A DNA stretch of 64,000 nt, taken from positions 1-64,000 of the forward strand of contig NZ_JAFFQA010000028.1 in the NCBI RefSeq assembly GCF_016919065.1, read 5' to 3'. The DNA is from Desulfobulbus rhabdoformis. GTDB taxonomy: Bacteria > Desulfobacterota > Desulfobulbia > Desulfobulbales > Desulfobulbaceae. Shown piece by piece: positions 41,327-50,814 of this stretch. The position numbers were made by a program, and so were the translations under genes. The stretch's first letter is position 1. Each line of letters begins with the position of its first letter. The notes under the pieces are model-generated. The model was not told the DNA's origin. It saw only the letters and a program-made list of their open reading frames with translations, and ran no database searches.

Positions 41327-42238
41327 ATGAAGATTTTAATCACCGGAGGAACCGGATTTGTCGGAGGAGCCGTCTCGAAACAACTTTTGGAGCTGGGGCA
41401 TGATCTCACTGTCATTGGTTCCAGTCGCCAGTGCCGTCTGCCTGCCCACGATCACTTGAACTATGTCTCTGCTGACACCACTCATCCCGGTGACTGGCAG
41501 AAGCTGGTTGCCAGCCAGGATGCATTAATCAATCTGGCAGGACGTTCTGTTTTTCATCTCTGGACCGAAACATATAAAAAGGCGATTTACGACAGCCGGA
41601 TTTTGACCACCAAAAATTTGGTGGCAGCCCTGCCCGAGAAGACGGAGACGGTTTTACTCAGTACCTCCGCTGCTGGCTTTTATGGCGATGGCGGTGAGGA
41701 AGAAAAAAAGGAAACCGCCGGGGCTGGCAGTGATTTTTTAGCTCGTGTCTGTCAAGACTGGGAAGCTGAGGCCCTTCAGGCTGCCAATAAAGGTGCCCGT
41801 GTGGTCCTGATGCGTTTTGGCGTTATCCTCGGTCAAGGCGGCGGTGCCCTGGGCACCATGCAGCTGCCCTTCAAGCTTGGACTTGGTGGTCCCATTGGAA
41901 ATGGTCGGCAGTGGTTTCCCTGGATGCATCTGGATGATCTTGTCAGTGCTGTTGTCTATCTGCTGACCGCAGAAGAATGCCAGGGGCCTTTTAATTTTTC
42001 CGCACCTGAGCCAGTTCGGCAAAAAGAGTTTGCCCGCCAGTTGGGCGCGGCCTTTCATCGGCCTGCCTTTCTCCCCACCCCTGCCTTTGTCATGCGCACG
42101 GTTCTGGGGGAATTTGGCCGCTCGTTATTGCAGGGGCAAAAGGTACTGCCCAATGCTCTGACGGAGAGTGGTTTTCTCTTTACCTACCCGGATATACGCT
42201 CTGCATTGCGGGATCTTGTGCGGGAGGGGGCTCGTTGA
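41327..42238 (+). CDS. TIGR01777-family NAD-dependent epimerase-like protein
   Basis: A 303-residue short-chain dehydrogenase/epimerase fold. It has the Rossmann motif ILITGGTGFVGGAV, LINLAGRSV, STSAAGFYGDGG with the Tyr of the active site, and MRFGVILGQGGGALGTMQLPF plus WMHLDDLVSAVVYLL. The YfcH/SulA-like TIGR01777 family has no firm substrate. A 5' AGGAGGA site precedes the ATG. The stop overlaps the TTG start of a second family member. Confidence 0.9.
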   Translation: MKILITGGTGFVGGAVSKQLLELGHDLTVIGSSRQCRLPAHDHLNYVSADTTHPGDWQKLVASQDALINLAGRSVFHLWTETYKKAIYDSRILTTKNLVAALPEKTETVLLSTSAAGFYGDGGEEEKKETAGAGSDFLARVCQDWEAEALQAANKGARVVLMRFGVILGQGGGALGTMQLPFKLGLGGPIGNGRQWFPWMHLDDLVSAVVYLLTAEECQGPFNFSAPEPVRQKEFARQLGAAFHRPAFLPTPAFVMRTVLGEFGRSLLQGQKVLPNALTESGFLFTYPDIRSALRDLVREGAR

Positions 42239-43611
42239 AAAAAGGATTTTTTCGATTTGCCTCTCATTTTCCCTGCACAGCTCGCGAACTCTATGACTGG
42301 CATAGTCGGCCCGGTGCTCTGGAGCGGTTGATTCCGCCCTGGGAAAACACCAGTGTGATCAAGCGGGTTGGTTCGATTGATCCAGGAGGACAGGTTGTCC
42401 TCAAGTTGCATGCCGGGCCAGTGCCTTATTTCTGGCATGCCCGCCATATTGAAAATGAGCCTGGTGTCATGTTTCGTGATATCCAGGAGCGCGGTCCCTT
42501 TGCCTCCTGGACCCATACCCATCGGTTTAGTGATACCGCGGAGGGCGGATTGCTGGAAGACGAGATCGAGTATCGCCTGCCAGCTCACGGGGCGTTGCCG
42601 CGTTTTGCCGGAAGCCAGGTTGAAAAGACCTTAAAGCGGGTTTTTGCCTACCGGCATGTCACCCTGGCTGAAGATCTCCTTTTGCATGCCAGCTGCTCAA
42701 ACAAGCCGCTGCGTGTTCTTATTACCGGGGCTTCCGGTGTCCTGGGCTCCGCCCTCCGCCCACTTCTGACCACGGGAGGGCACGAGGTCTGGACGCTGGT
42801 GCGGCGGACACCTGATCGCAAGCGCAATGAGATTTACTGGAATCCCGCACAGGACGAACTCAACCTCAGCGGCTTGGCCCCCTTTGATGCGGTGATTCAC
42901 CTGGCCGGGGATAATATCGGTGAAGGACGCTGGACTCGGGAGAAAAAAAAGCGGGTTATTGACAGCCGAGTGCAGGGAACCGGACTCATCGCCCGAACCC
43001 TGGCCAGGCTGGCTGTCAAACCCAAGGTCTTTCTCAGTGCTTCTGCTGTTGGTTTTTATGGCAACTGTCTGGACTGCTGCATGCGCGAGGAAGATCGTGC
43101 CGGGGCTGATTTTATCTCCGATGTCTGTGCCCTCTGGGAACAATCGGCAAAACCAGCTGAAGATGCGGGGATTCGTACCGTATTTATGCGTATTGGCGTG
43201 GTGCTCAGTCCCCAGGGAGGTGCCTTGCAACGGTTGCTTGCTACCCGCTACCTCGGTTTTTCCAAGGGGTTTGGCGATGGCAGCCAGTATATCAGTTGGA
43301 TCGGCATCAATGATATGGTGGGCGCTATTCTCCATACACTGGCAAATGATCAGCTTGAAGGCCCGGTGAATATCGCCGCCCCTGAGCCGGTCACCAACGG
43401 TGTTCTGATGCAGACCCTGGCGCGTGTGGTGCGTCGTCCCCTCTTGCCCTCGGTTCCGGCTCGGCTGTTAACGACCATCTATGGTCAGATGGCCACCGAA
43501 GTTCTGTTAGGGGGATGCAGGGTGTCCACGGATAAACTGCAGCAGTCCGGCTACGTATTTCGCCAGACAATCCTGGAGCCGACACTTCGACGCCTGCTCG
43601 GTCTCCCCTAA
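42235..43611 (+). CDS. SRPBCC domain fused to TIGR01777-family epimerase-like protein
   Basis: A 458-residue fusion. Residues 1-150 form an SRPBCC/cell-division-inhibitor-like ligand-binding domain (FRFASHFPCTARELYDWHSRPGALERLIPPW...). From about 158 the Rossmann domain RVLITGASGVLGSALRPLL begins, followed by VIHLAGDNIGEGRWT, LSASAVGFYGN and MRIGVVLSPQGGALQRLL. It starts at a TTG overlapping the upstream stop (TTGA), so it is coupled to its single-domain paralogue. Confidence 0.9.
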   Translation: MKKGFFRFASHFPCTARELYDWHSRPGALERLIPPWENTSVIKRVGSIDPGGQVVLKLHAGPVPYFWHARHIENEPGVMFRDIQERGPFASWTHTHRFSDTAEGGLLEDEIEYRLPAHGALPRFAGSQVEKTLKRVFAYRHVTLAEDLLLHASCSNKPLRVLITGASGVLGSALRPLLTTGGHEVWTLVRRTPDRKRNEIYWNPAQDELNLSGLAPFDAVIHLAGDNIGEGRWTREKKKRVIDSRVQGTGLIARTLARLAVKPKVFLSASAVGFYGNCLDCCMREEDRAGADFISDVCALWEQSAKPAEDAGIRTVFMRIGVVLSPQGGALQRLLATRYLGFSKGFGDGSQYISWIGINDMVGAILHTLANDQLEGPVNIAAPEPVTNGVLMQTLARVVRRPLLPSVPARLLTTIYGQMATEVLLGGCRVSTDKLQQSGYVFRQTILEPTLRRLLGLP

Positions 43612-43645
43612 CCTTTTATTTTCTCATCCTCCGGAGTAGCACCCA

Positions 43646-44818
43646 GTGAGCTGGAAACTGAAAACCCTGTTGCTGGTCATGATGGCCGTTGCCTTGGCCT
43701 GCGGCTTTTTGCATCATCTCATTCCGCCGACGGTTCATAATTTCGAACGACTGCACATCTTTTTATTTAATCTCTGTAGCGGCGGCACTCTGCTGATCTA
43801 TTTTACAGAAGAACAGAAAGCTCTCTCCAAGCGCGGACAGTTGTTCGTTATTTTTTCGTTGGCCTTTGCCCTTTCCGCTTTTTTTGAGTGGTATATCCCC
43901 GCCATGCTCATTCCTCTGGCACTTGCCCATCTGGTGAATCAGGTCCGGAAGGATCATTTTGGTCACGGCTTTCCCTGGGGGCTTTTTTCCGTACACGAGC
44001 CGGTCCCGCGTAAGTTTCATCAGGCGGCCCTCTTATGTTTGACCCTTGGGCTCTGTTTCTCCAGCCCGGTGATTGTCAATTCTGTCTATCTGCACTGGGT
44101 GACGATTGAAAAACTTAAACTGGATACCTTTTTTCTCGGTTTTTCCTTCCCCCTGTCATTGATCTCCATGTCCGTGATCTTCAGTCTGATGAAACAGGAG
44201 GCGCTTCGCCTGACAAGTCTGCTGAAGGAGGCTGCATTCTGGATCATCAACCTGGGGGTTATCGTCTTTTTTATTTTTATTCTCGCGGACATGTTTGGCT
44301 CGCAGGTGGGCATCTCCCTGATTCTCTTTTGTACCGTAGCGCTTATTTTTTACCTCTACTGGTATGAAGGCATGCCCTTGCAGCAAAAGGCCTTCCTCTC
44401 CTCCGGGATACTTTTTCTTCTGGTGACCTCTGTCACCGGCATTGCCTATATTCTTCTTTCCTTCACCAGTTACTACACTCCAGCGCACAGTATCCCCCTC
44501 TTGCGACTTCATGCCTTCACAGCCCTCTATGGGTGGAACCTCAGTGGCCTGGCCGTAATTAGCCGTCATGGGGATTTTCCGCTCAAGCTCCATTCGCGCC
44601 CTGTTATTCTACTCCACTGGCTAACCGTGCTTGTCCTCTGCCCTTTGGGCTATTTTTTCCCCGCCTTCGCCGTATTGGCTGTCATTGCCTATACAGGGCT
44701 TTTGATTCGTCTTTTTTTTAATCGTGGCACTCTGGATTATGAATTGGCCGCGGTGCAGCAGGAGGCGTATCAGCAGCCGTCTTTTTCCTTCAAGGAGAAA
44801 AGGACCCTGGATCCTTGA
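43646..44818 (+). CDS. Multi-pass membrane protein, function unknown
   Basis: A 390-residue protein with about ten to twelve hydrophobic helices, starting at GTG with a GGAG site. Histidines occur in HHLIPPTVHNFERLH at the N-terminus and in LLRLHAFTALYGWNLSGL near residue 285, an arrangement reminiscent of heme-binding membrane proteins of the NnrS or oxidase-subunit-I type. I cannot assign a family. It lies 34 bp after the epimerase pair and may share their transcript. Confidence 0.75.
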   Translation: MSWKLKTLLLVMMAVALACGFLHHLIPPTVHNFERLHIFLFNLCSGGTLLIYFTEEQKALSKRGQLFVIFSLAFALSAFFEWYIPAMLIPLALAHLVNQVRKDHFGHGFPWGLFSVHEPVPRKFHQAALLCLTLGLCFSSPVIVNSVYLHWVTIEKLKLDTFFLGFSFPLSLISMSVIFSLMKQEALRLTSLLKEAAFWIINLGVIVFFIFILADMFGSQVGISLILFCTVALIFYLYWYEGMPLQQKAFLSSGILFLLVTSVTGIAYILLSFTSYYTPAHSIPLLRLHAFTALYGWNLSGLAVISRHGDFPLKLHSRPVILLHWLTVLVLCPLGYFFPAFAVLAVIAYTGLLIRLFFNRGTLDYELAAVQQEAYQQPSFSFKEKRTLDP

Positions 44819-45286
44819 ATCTTTCCTGATCCCTCCTCACTGTTTGTGTGGATACAGCTCTTGCCTTTCTCAGAGGAAAAGTGCTGGAACGCCTTGGGAC
44901 TCAGGGTTTTCCCTCGAAAATTCAAACTTTCTTGACATTTTCTCCGTCCATTCGTTAAGGGGAGGGTGAGGTGCCATTTCGTGTTTTGGTAAGAATGAGT
45001 TGGTGTCCATCCAGAAACAGGCTTTTCGGAGTCTGCGCTTACCTCGTTATGCGCAAAATTTTATCCTCGGAAGAGTAATTATATGCCTGCGATAAAATTT
45101 TGCGCATGCCTCGGAGTCGGAACTTAGCGGAACTGGACAAAAATCCTTATTTCTGAACGGACACTAGCTGAATTTTTCGGGTTTAAGATTGCGAGTAACT
45201 TGGTTGTTGCGGTTGCCTCGTGCTGTTACAGATTCGGGAAGGGGCGTCAGGCACCGCCACACAACTGTTTGCTCGGAGGGATAGGA
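44819..45286. other. Intergenic region holding repeat copy B
   Basis: No gene seen. The middle carries the palindromic repeat at 45024-45128; the rest must hold the promoter of the next gene. Confidence 0.6.
45024..45128. repeat. Palindromic repeat, copy B (interior type)
   Basis: Perfect 17-bp arms ATGCGCAAAATTTTATC and GATAAAATTTTGCGCAT enclose about 25 bp, flanked on both sides by CGGAGTC. The interior matches copy A but the TCTTGAATAATT ends are missing. Confidence 0.8.
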
Positions 45287-46165
45287 ATGTCAAAAGCTGT
45301 GCTGCCTACCATTGTGTTCTGTATGAGCTTGTGTTTCTTTGTTTTTCCGCAAACAAGCTTTTCTCAAGATACCCTTGTCTGGATGGAAGCGGTCCTGCCT
45401 CCTTTTTTTATTCAATCCGGACCGAATAAAGAGCATGGCTACGGTGACGCAATCACGGATCTCCTGCAACAGCATCTGCCAGAGTACAATCACGAAGAGA
45501 TCAATACCAATATCACCCGCCATTTTTATATGTTTAAGCAGGGGGAAAATGTCTGCAGCGTCGGATTGTACAAAACCCCTGAACGTCAGGAGTTTATGTA
45601 TTTTTCCATGCCAAGCTTCATTACCTTGCCGCCGGTCATTATCATCAATAAGGACAACTGGAAAAAATTTGGGCAGAAAAAGATAGTTTCTTTGGCGGGG
45701 GTTCTTGCAAAGGAGTCCATGATGATCGGTTTGGCCAAAGACCGCTCGTATGGGAATACGCTTGACGATGTGCTTAAAGCACATGAGGGGCAGGCAAATC
45801 TGGTGGCCTTTACTGGGCAGGAATTATCGAGAAATCTCTTTAAAATGCTTCTTTTGGGGCGGCTTGACGGGCTGATCGGTTTACCGGAGGAAGCGCTGTT
45901 CATGGCGGAACAGATGGGAATCCGAGATCAGTTTATCACTTTGACCTTACAGGAAAACCTCCATAATTTTGATGGCTGGATGAGTTGTGTGGCCTGTGCG
46001 AAGACTCCATGGGGAAAAAAAGTTATTGAACGGGTAAACAAGGTCCTGCTGGATGAGCGTCCGAGCAAGCTCTATCAAGCTGCCTATGAACGGTGGCTCG
46101 ACCCCAACAGCATTGCCGAGTATCGTCAAGCTTATCGGAAGATTTTTTTAGAGGCAAAAAACTGA
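45287..46165 (+). CDS. Periplasmic solute-binding-like protein (TIGR02285-like)
   Basis: A 292-residue secreted protein. The ATG at 45287 has a GGAGG site and opens a signal peptide (VLPTIVFCMSLCFFVFPQTSFS). The mature chain begins DTLVWMEAVLPPFFIQSGPNKEHGYGDAITDLLQQHLPEY, typical of class 3 binding-protein-like proteins of the TIGR02285 group, and keeps RHFYMFKQGENVCSVGLYKTPERQEF. No transporter genes are adjacent. It may be a stand-alone ligand-sensing or orphan binding protein. Confidence 0.8.
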   Translation: MSKAVLPTIVFCMSLCFFVFPQTSFSQDTLVWMEAVLPPFFIQSGPNKEHGYGDAITDLLQQHLPEYNHEEINTNITRHFYMFKQGENVCSVGLYKTPERQEFMYFSMPSFITLPPVIIINKDNWKKFGQKKIVSLAGVLAKESMMIGLAKDRSYGNTLDDVLKAHEGQANLVAFTGQELSRNLFKMLLLGRLDGLIGLPEEALFMAEQMGIRDQFITLTLQENLHNFDGWMSCVACAKTPWGKKVIERVNKVLLDERPSKLYQAAYERWLDPNSIAEYRQAYRKIFLEAKN

Positions 46166-46186
46166 GGGAAACTGCAAGGGGCACGC

Positions 46187-46963
46187 ATGCAACGAACAGT
46201 TGATCTAAAGAGCGAACAGGGCTGGGATGATGTTGCCGCGGCCCTGAAGAAGGCACGGATGGCTGTTGCCCTGACCGGAGCCGGTGTCTCCGTGCCCAGC
46301 GGTATCCCGGATTTCCGCAGTCCCGGTGGCCTCTGGACGCGCTTTGCTCCTGAAAAATATGCCACGCTGGATGTATTTCATAAACATCCGGCCACAGCCT
46401 GGGAGTTATACCGGGCTCTGGGGAAAGTTCTGGTGGGGAAAAAGCCCAATCCGGCCCACGTGGCCCTGGCGAAGCTTGAATCCAAGGGGCTTCTGGCGGG
46501 GATCATTACCCAGAATGTCGATGGGCTGCATCAACAGGCCGGCAGCCAGCAGGTTTTTGAAATACACGGTGAGCATCAGCATCTGCAGTGTTTGCGGTGC
46601 GAGGGTCTCATTCCTGTCTGTCCTGAACATTTTTCCTCAAAAGAGATCCCCCTCTGCAGCACCTGCGCTCACCCCTTAAAACCCAATGTGGTACTTTTTG
46701 GAGAATCAGTTCGCCAGTTGGATGCAATTGAAACCTTTATCGCCCAGTGCGACCTGCTGCTGGTAATCGGAACCTCCTGCCAGGTTTATCCGGCGTCGAC
46801 TTTTCCTGATCAGGTGCGCAGGCAAGGTGGGGCCGTGCTGGAGTGTAATCGAGAGTCGGCTCTTTTTCCCTCCAGATACAAACGAGCGAGCGCTCAAAAA
46901 GATTGGTTCCTCCAAGGGGACGTTGCCCAGACCTTGGTACGCCTGAGTCAATATTGCGACTGA
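46187..46963 (+). CDS. NAD-dependent protein deacylase (sirtuin)
   Basis: A 258-residue Sir2 protein. NAD-binding motifs are ALTGAGVSVPSGIPDFRSPGGLW and ITQNVDGLHQQAG, the catalytic His is in FEIHGEH, and the zinc ligands are two pairs, CLRC and CSTC. VIGTSCQVYPAS completes the fold. It lacks the Tyr/Arg pair (YxxR) that marks CobB-type desuccinylases in an obvious form, so deacetylase is the default. It starts 21 bp after the preceding gene. Confidence 0.93.
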   Translation: MQRTVDLKSEQGWDDVAAALKKARMAVALTGAGVSVPSGIPDFRSPGGLWTRFAPEKYATLDVFHKHPATAWELYRALGKVLVGKKPNPAHVALAKLESKGLLAGIITQNVDGLHQQAGSQQVFEIHGEHQHLQCLRCEGLIPVCPEHFSSKEIPLCSTCAHPLKPNVVLFGESVRQLDAIETFIAQCDLLLVIGTSCQVYPASTFPDQVRRQGGAVLECNRESALFPSRYKRASAQKDWFLQGDVAQTLVRLSQYCD

Positions 46964-47443
46964 ACTTCAATAAATTACTTGACCTCTCCCAAGTTGTGCG
47001 CTTGCCTTTGCGAAGGTTGTGCAGTATAGTCCTCGGTATCACAATGTATGTAGGGAGTTTTGAATACATGCTTTTTTAAGCTGGCTAGCGGAACTGCTCA
47101 TTTTTGCTCCGTTATATTTTGCATATGACAGTGGTGAAAAAATGAGAAACCTCTGGCCGCATATGAAAAAACGTTTGGTTCACGACGCCCTGTAGTTCCT
47201 TTCCACCCACGTTTTGAACATTCCATGACGGTTGCCTGTCCAATTCAAGGTCAGGCCTTCTTGTTGTAGTTGACCTGCCTTTTCCCCAAGCGTTGAGCAA
47301 TTTGAAACAGGTTCGGTTTAGTTTGACAGTCAGGCTCGTCCATGTCGTATACGGGCATCTGTTAACGAAACAACAGGGGTGTTGCCGCGAGGCAGCCCCG
47401 GCCCAGGATTATCAAGACATTGCCGCTCATGAGGAGTAGCCTG
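46964..47443. other. Long leader region of DEAD-box helicase gene
   Basis: 480 bp with no gene I can support. Several short inverted repeats are visible. A long structured 5' untranslated region is common ahead of cold-inducible DEAD-box helicases, but I cannot show it. Confidence 0.4.
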
Positions 47444-49120
47444 ATGACAATTGAGAACTTTTCCCAGCTTGAACTGCAACCGCAACTGCTTGAAGCCGTG
47501 ACAGAGCTTGGATACACTACCCCCACCCCTATCCAGCAGGCGACCATTCCCCTGCTGCTCGCAGGTCGAGACCTGATCGGCCAAGCGCAGACCGGAACCG
47601 GCAAGACTGCCGCCTTTGGTCTGCCCCTGTTGCAGCATATTACCGGCCGTAAAAAAGGTGTGCAGGCGCTGATTCTGGCCCCAACCCGTGAATTGGCCAT
47701 TCAGGTATCCGAAGCGATTGAGGGGTTTGGAAAAAAATCCAAAGTTTCTGTGCTTGCCGTTTTTGGCGGTCAGTCCTACCAGCAACAGATTCGAAGCCTG
47801 CGTCAGGGGGTGGATGTATTGGTCGCCACCCCAGGCAGACTGTTGGACCTGCTGCGTCAGGGGACTCTCTCTCTGGATGCGGTGAAAAGTGTTGTCCTTG
47901 ATGAGGCCGACGAAATGCTGAGTATGGGCTTTGTGGAAGATATCGAGCAGATTTTTTCCCATGTATCGGCCGATCGCCAGACCATGCTTTTTTCTGCAAC
48001 CATTTCCAAAAGGGTTATCGAGCTCTCCAACCGTTATTTGCGTGACCCGGAAACCGTTACCATTGTTCCCAAGCAGCTCACCGGGAACAGTATCAAACAG
48101 CGTTATTATCTGGTCAATCACCATGATAAGGTGGCAGCCCTGACCCGGCTTTTTGAGATGGAAACCATCGATAGCGCGATCATCTTTGTCCGAACGCGTA
48201 TCGGGACGGGTGAGCTTGCAAATCAGCTTACCTCGCGTGGTTTTGCGGCCGAGGCCCTGAACGGTGATCTCAGCCAGGACGCCCGTATGCAGGTGTTGAA
48301 GCGCTACCGTAATCATCAGATTCGCGTTCTTGTGGCCACCGATGTCGCCGCACGTGGGCTCGATATCGACGATATCTCCCATGTTTTTAACTTTGATCTA
48401 CCCGATGATCCGGAGGTCTATGTCCATCGTGTTGGTCGAACCGGTCGTGCGGGCCGAGAGGGAACCGCTATCTCCCTCTTGACCCCGAAAGATCGCTGGC
48501 AGTTACGTCGCATCGAAGAGTATACCCGGTTTAAACTGGAGCGGGCGGAGTTACCCACCATCCAGCAGATCGAAAACCACCGCCAGGCGTTGTTGATGGA
48601 GCAGCTTGAAGTCTGGATTCGACGTGGGCGTTGTCGACGGGAGCGGGAGATGGTTGAATTGTTGGTGCAAACCGGTCATGATCCGCTGGATATTGCCGCA
48701 GCTGCCATGAAGCTGGCTCGTCACGACGAGAAAAAACGTCCCATTGATCCGATTACGCCTATAAAGGAAGAGTTGTTTCGGCAGAGAGGGCGCAAAAACG
48801 ATCGATTTAATCGACGAGGCGCTGGTGGCGGTGGGCAGCATGGACGCCGTGGGCCGCGACAGGATGGTCCGCGGCAGGATAAAGATATGGTGTCGCTGCA
48901 ACTTGATGTTGGCCGGGCCGATGGTATCGGTGTCAACCATGTTGTGGCATCCATTGCCCACTATTCAGGGATTGACGCAGGGCGTTTGGGGAAAATTCGC
49001 CTGGAGTCCAACCATACCACCGTGGATGTTCCTGAACCCTTGGTGGGTAAGCTGCTGGCGAAAAATGGAGCCTATCGCATTGGTCGTCGTTCGGTGAATA
49101 TGCAGCGTGCTTCCTCCTGA
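47444..49120 (+). CDS. DEAD-box ATP-dependent RNA helicase (DeaD/CsdA-like)
   Basis: A 558-residue RNA helicase. In order: Q motif YTTPTPIQQATIP, Walker A AQTGTGKTAAFGLP, PTRELAIQ, DEAD box VVLDEADEMLSMGF, SAT in FSATISKR, then the second RecA domain with ATDVAARGLDI and HRVGRTGRAGREG. A Gly/Arg-rich linker (about 455-480) precedes a DbpA/CsdA-type RNA-binding domain (MVSLQLDVGRADGIG). It acts in ribosome assembly and cold adaptation. The ATG at 47444 follows GAGGAG. Confidence 0.93.
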   Translation: MTIENFSQLELQPQLLEAVTELGYTTPTPIQQATIPLLLAGRDLIGQAQTGTGKTAAFGLPLLQHITGRKKGVQALILAPTRELAIQVSEAIEGFGKKSKVSVLAVFGGQSYQQQIRSLRQGVDVLVATPGRLLDLLRQGTLSLDAVKSVVLDEADEMLSMGFVEDIEQIFSHVSADRQTMLFSATISKRVIELSNRYLRDPETVTIVPKQLTGNSIKQRYYLVNHHDKVAALTRLFEMETIDSAIIFVRTRIGTGELANQLTSRGFAAEALNGDLSQDARMQVLKRYRNHQIRVLVATDVAARGLDIDDISHVFNFDLPDDPEVYVHRVGRTGRAGREGTAISLLTPKDRWQLRRIEEYTRFKLERAELPTIQQIENHRQALLMEQLEVWIRRGRCRREREMVELLVQTGHDPLDIAAAAMKLARHDEKKRPIDPITPIKEELFRQRGRKNDRFNRRGAGGGGQHGRRGPRQDGPRQDKDMVSLQLDVGRADGIGVNHVVASIAHYSGIDAGRLGKIRLESNHTTVDVPEPLVGKLLAKNGAYRIGRRSVNMQRASS

Positions 49121-49154
49121 CTTGCCAAGAACGCAACAGTACGTACAAAAGCAG

Positions 49155-49184
49155 AGCAGCCCTTTTGAGGGCTGTTTCTGTTTC
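49155..49184 (+). terminator. Terminator of DEAD-box helicase gene
   Basis: CAGCCC (49157-49162), loop TTTTGA, GGGCTG (49169-49174), then TTTCTGTTT. A short stem, moderately convincing. Confidence 0.65.
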
Positions 49185-49212
49185 CCCCTCCTTTTTTTCC
49201 CTGCCTGTCTCT

Positions 49213-49305
49213 AGGGAATCTTGAATAATTGTTTTTTCTGCCAATTCCGCGGAGTCTGAGGCTGACCTGGCCTTGATTGAAAAATCTGATTATTCAAGAC
49301 ACCCT
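49213..49305. repeat. Palindromic repeat, copy C (short form)
   Basis: Ends AGGGAATCTTGAATAATT and GATTATTCAAGACACCCT are inverted copies. The AAAATTTTATC interior is deleted, leaving CGGAGTC and GACCTGGCCTTGATTG. It abuts the stop codon of the HDOD gene. Confidence 0.85.
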
Positions 49306-50148
49306 CTAGTCGAAAAGCCCTGCGGTGGTTTGGAGAAATTTTTGAATTTTTTCCAGATCAGAGTGTGAGAGGCAGAGTTGAAGAGCCTCGGGCTGCTTTA
49401 GCAGGACAATATCCAAAGGGTCTTCCAGGCCGATGCCCAGCGCGTGGCAAATGTGATTGGCCATGCGCACCAGCACCAGGAGGTAATTGTCACGGTCATA
49501 GTCTTCCTCATGATGGTCACGGGCAATGAGGGCTAATACCTCGGGCATCTGTATCTGCCTGAGCAGGTGATCCCCCTGCTCGCAGTGCAATAGCCCCATG
49601 GCCGCAAGCAAAATGTCTTCGGGTACGACCAGCCTTGTCTTTGTTTTTTTCTTTTTTTCGGCAAGCACCTTCAGGATGAACAGCTTGCCAATATCATGAA
49701 AGAGTCCAGCAGAGAAAGCCTCGTGCTGCATGACCCCAAAGTCGAGCCGCTGTGAAAGCATTCCGGCAGCAAAGGCACAGCCCAGCGAATGCTGCCACAA
49801 TTTTTTCATGATGGCATCAATTTGTGGGTCGCGGGAGGTAAAGATCTTCTTATTGATATCGGTAAAGGCAATGCGCGCCACCTCGGAAAGTCCCAGGCGG
49901 ATGATTGCCGCTTTTACCGTACTGACCGGTAAGAGCCCCCTATACATCGCTGAATTGGCAATATTGACTATATTGCTGGAGAGAGATTGGTCAGCACTGA
50001 TCAGTTTGACAACTTTGGCAACATTAGGCTCTTTTCTCACCAGTTCCTGCTGCACCCGTAGAGAGATCGGATTGAAAACCGGTAGGGTCAAACGCTCGGA
50101 ATCAAGAAAGGTGCGCAGTGTTGCAACAAAGGCGTGCTGGTTTACCAT
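49306..50148 (-). CDS. HDOD domain protein
   Basis: A 280-residue HDOD protein. LPVFNPISLRVQQELVRKEPNVAKVVKLISADQSLSSNIVNIANSAMY and the core AGLFHDIGKLFILKVL are the family hallmarks; the HD-like His/Asp are kept in FHDIGK. HDOD proteins are signalling adaptors related to HD-GYP domains but usually without phosphodiesterase activity. It is stand-alone, without receiver or output domains. Its stop touches repeat copy C. Confidence 0.9.
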   Translation of the reverse strand: MVNQHAFVATLRTFLDSERLTLPVFNPISLRVQQELVRKEPNVAKVVKLISADQSLSSNIVNIANSAMYRGLLPVSTVKAAIIRLGLSEVARIAFTDINKKIFTSRDPQIDAIMKKLWQHSLGCAFAAGMLSQRLDFGVMQHEAFSAGLFHDIGKLFILKVLAEKKKKTKTRLVVPEDILLAAMGLLHCEQGDHLLRQIQMPEVLALIARDHHEEDYDRDNYLLVLVRMANHICHALGIGLEDPLDIVLLKQPEALQLCLSHSDLEKIQKFLQTTAGLFD

Positions 50149-50349
50149 GATTTCTCAAGTGTAAGGGGAGCTCCAAGAGATGCATTAAGAATAATCGGTT
50201 AGAACGATTGTATCGCAGTTTGCCTGATTGGTGCCACAAAAAAGGAGTAAGACAAGCCAAAAACAATCGCCCTCAAAGAGCTGGAATTCGTTGCGCCGCA
50301 GGAGGAGTGCTTGTTGAAGACCTGAATTCGAGCACGAAATTGGGGACTT

Positions 50350-50805
50350 TCAGAACGTCTGGGCAGAGTGCTGTTTAACCTGTTGCTCCAGTTCTTTTAA
50401 GATGTTGCGCATGGAAAAAGAGTGGATGGGTTGCAGGTTGATAAACCGTGAAATCAGAGCACCCAGCAAGCCATGAACATGAACATCGAGCACATAACTG
50501 ACCTGTGTGCCCTGGTCCCGGGGATCAAGTCTCCAGTGGGCATGGCCGGTGATGAAGTTTCCGATATATTCCAACTCAATGCACTCTGTCACTGAGGTCG
50601 CCCTGACAACGCAGGTAATGGGCGGTCCTCCCATGGGTCGGAGGTGTAGCTCTGTACCGATAAGTCCTTCTTGAGCGGGAGTGACACGGGGGAAAAGAAT
50701 TTTAGGCCACCACTGTGGGTAACGCTGCATATCAGCGAGAATGGGCCAGATAGCTTCGGCAGGGAACGGTATGAGTCGAGAATCTGTAGCTTTGAGCGGG
50801 GGCAT
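50350..50805 (-). CDS. SRPBCC family protein (coenzyme Q-binding/cyclase-like)
   Basis: A 151-residue START-like protein: IPFPAEAIWPILADMQRYPQWWPKI at the N-terminus and WRLDPRDQGTQVSYVLDVHVHGLLGALI towards the end. It probably binds a hydrophobic ligand. It follows the SLOG protein gene by 9 bp on the same strand, so the two are likely co-transcribed. The function is unknown. Confidence 0.85.
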   Translation of the reverse strand: MPPLKATDSRLIPFPAEAIWPILADMQRYPQWWPKILFPRVTPAQEGLIGTELHLRPMGGPPITCVVRATSVTECIELEYIGNFITGHAHWRLDPRDQGTQVSYVLDVHVHGLLGALISRFINLQPIHSFSMRNILKELEQQVKQHSAQTF

Positions 50806-50814
50806 GGTCGTTTT

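Noticed and set aside
45024..45128. CRISPR array considered for the repeated blocks around 45000 and 35400
   Set aside because: The blocks are inverted, not regularly spaced direct repeats, and no cas genes are present.
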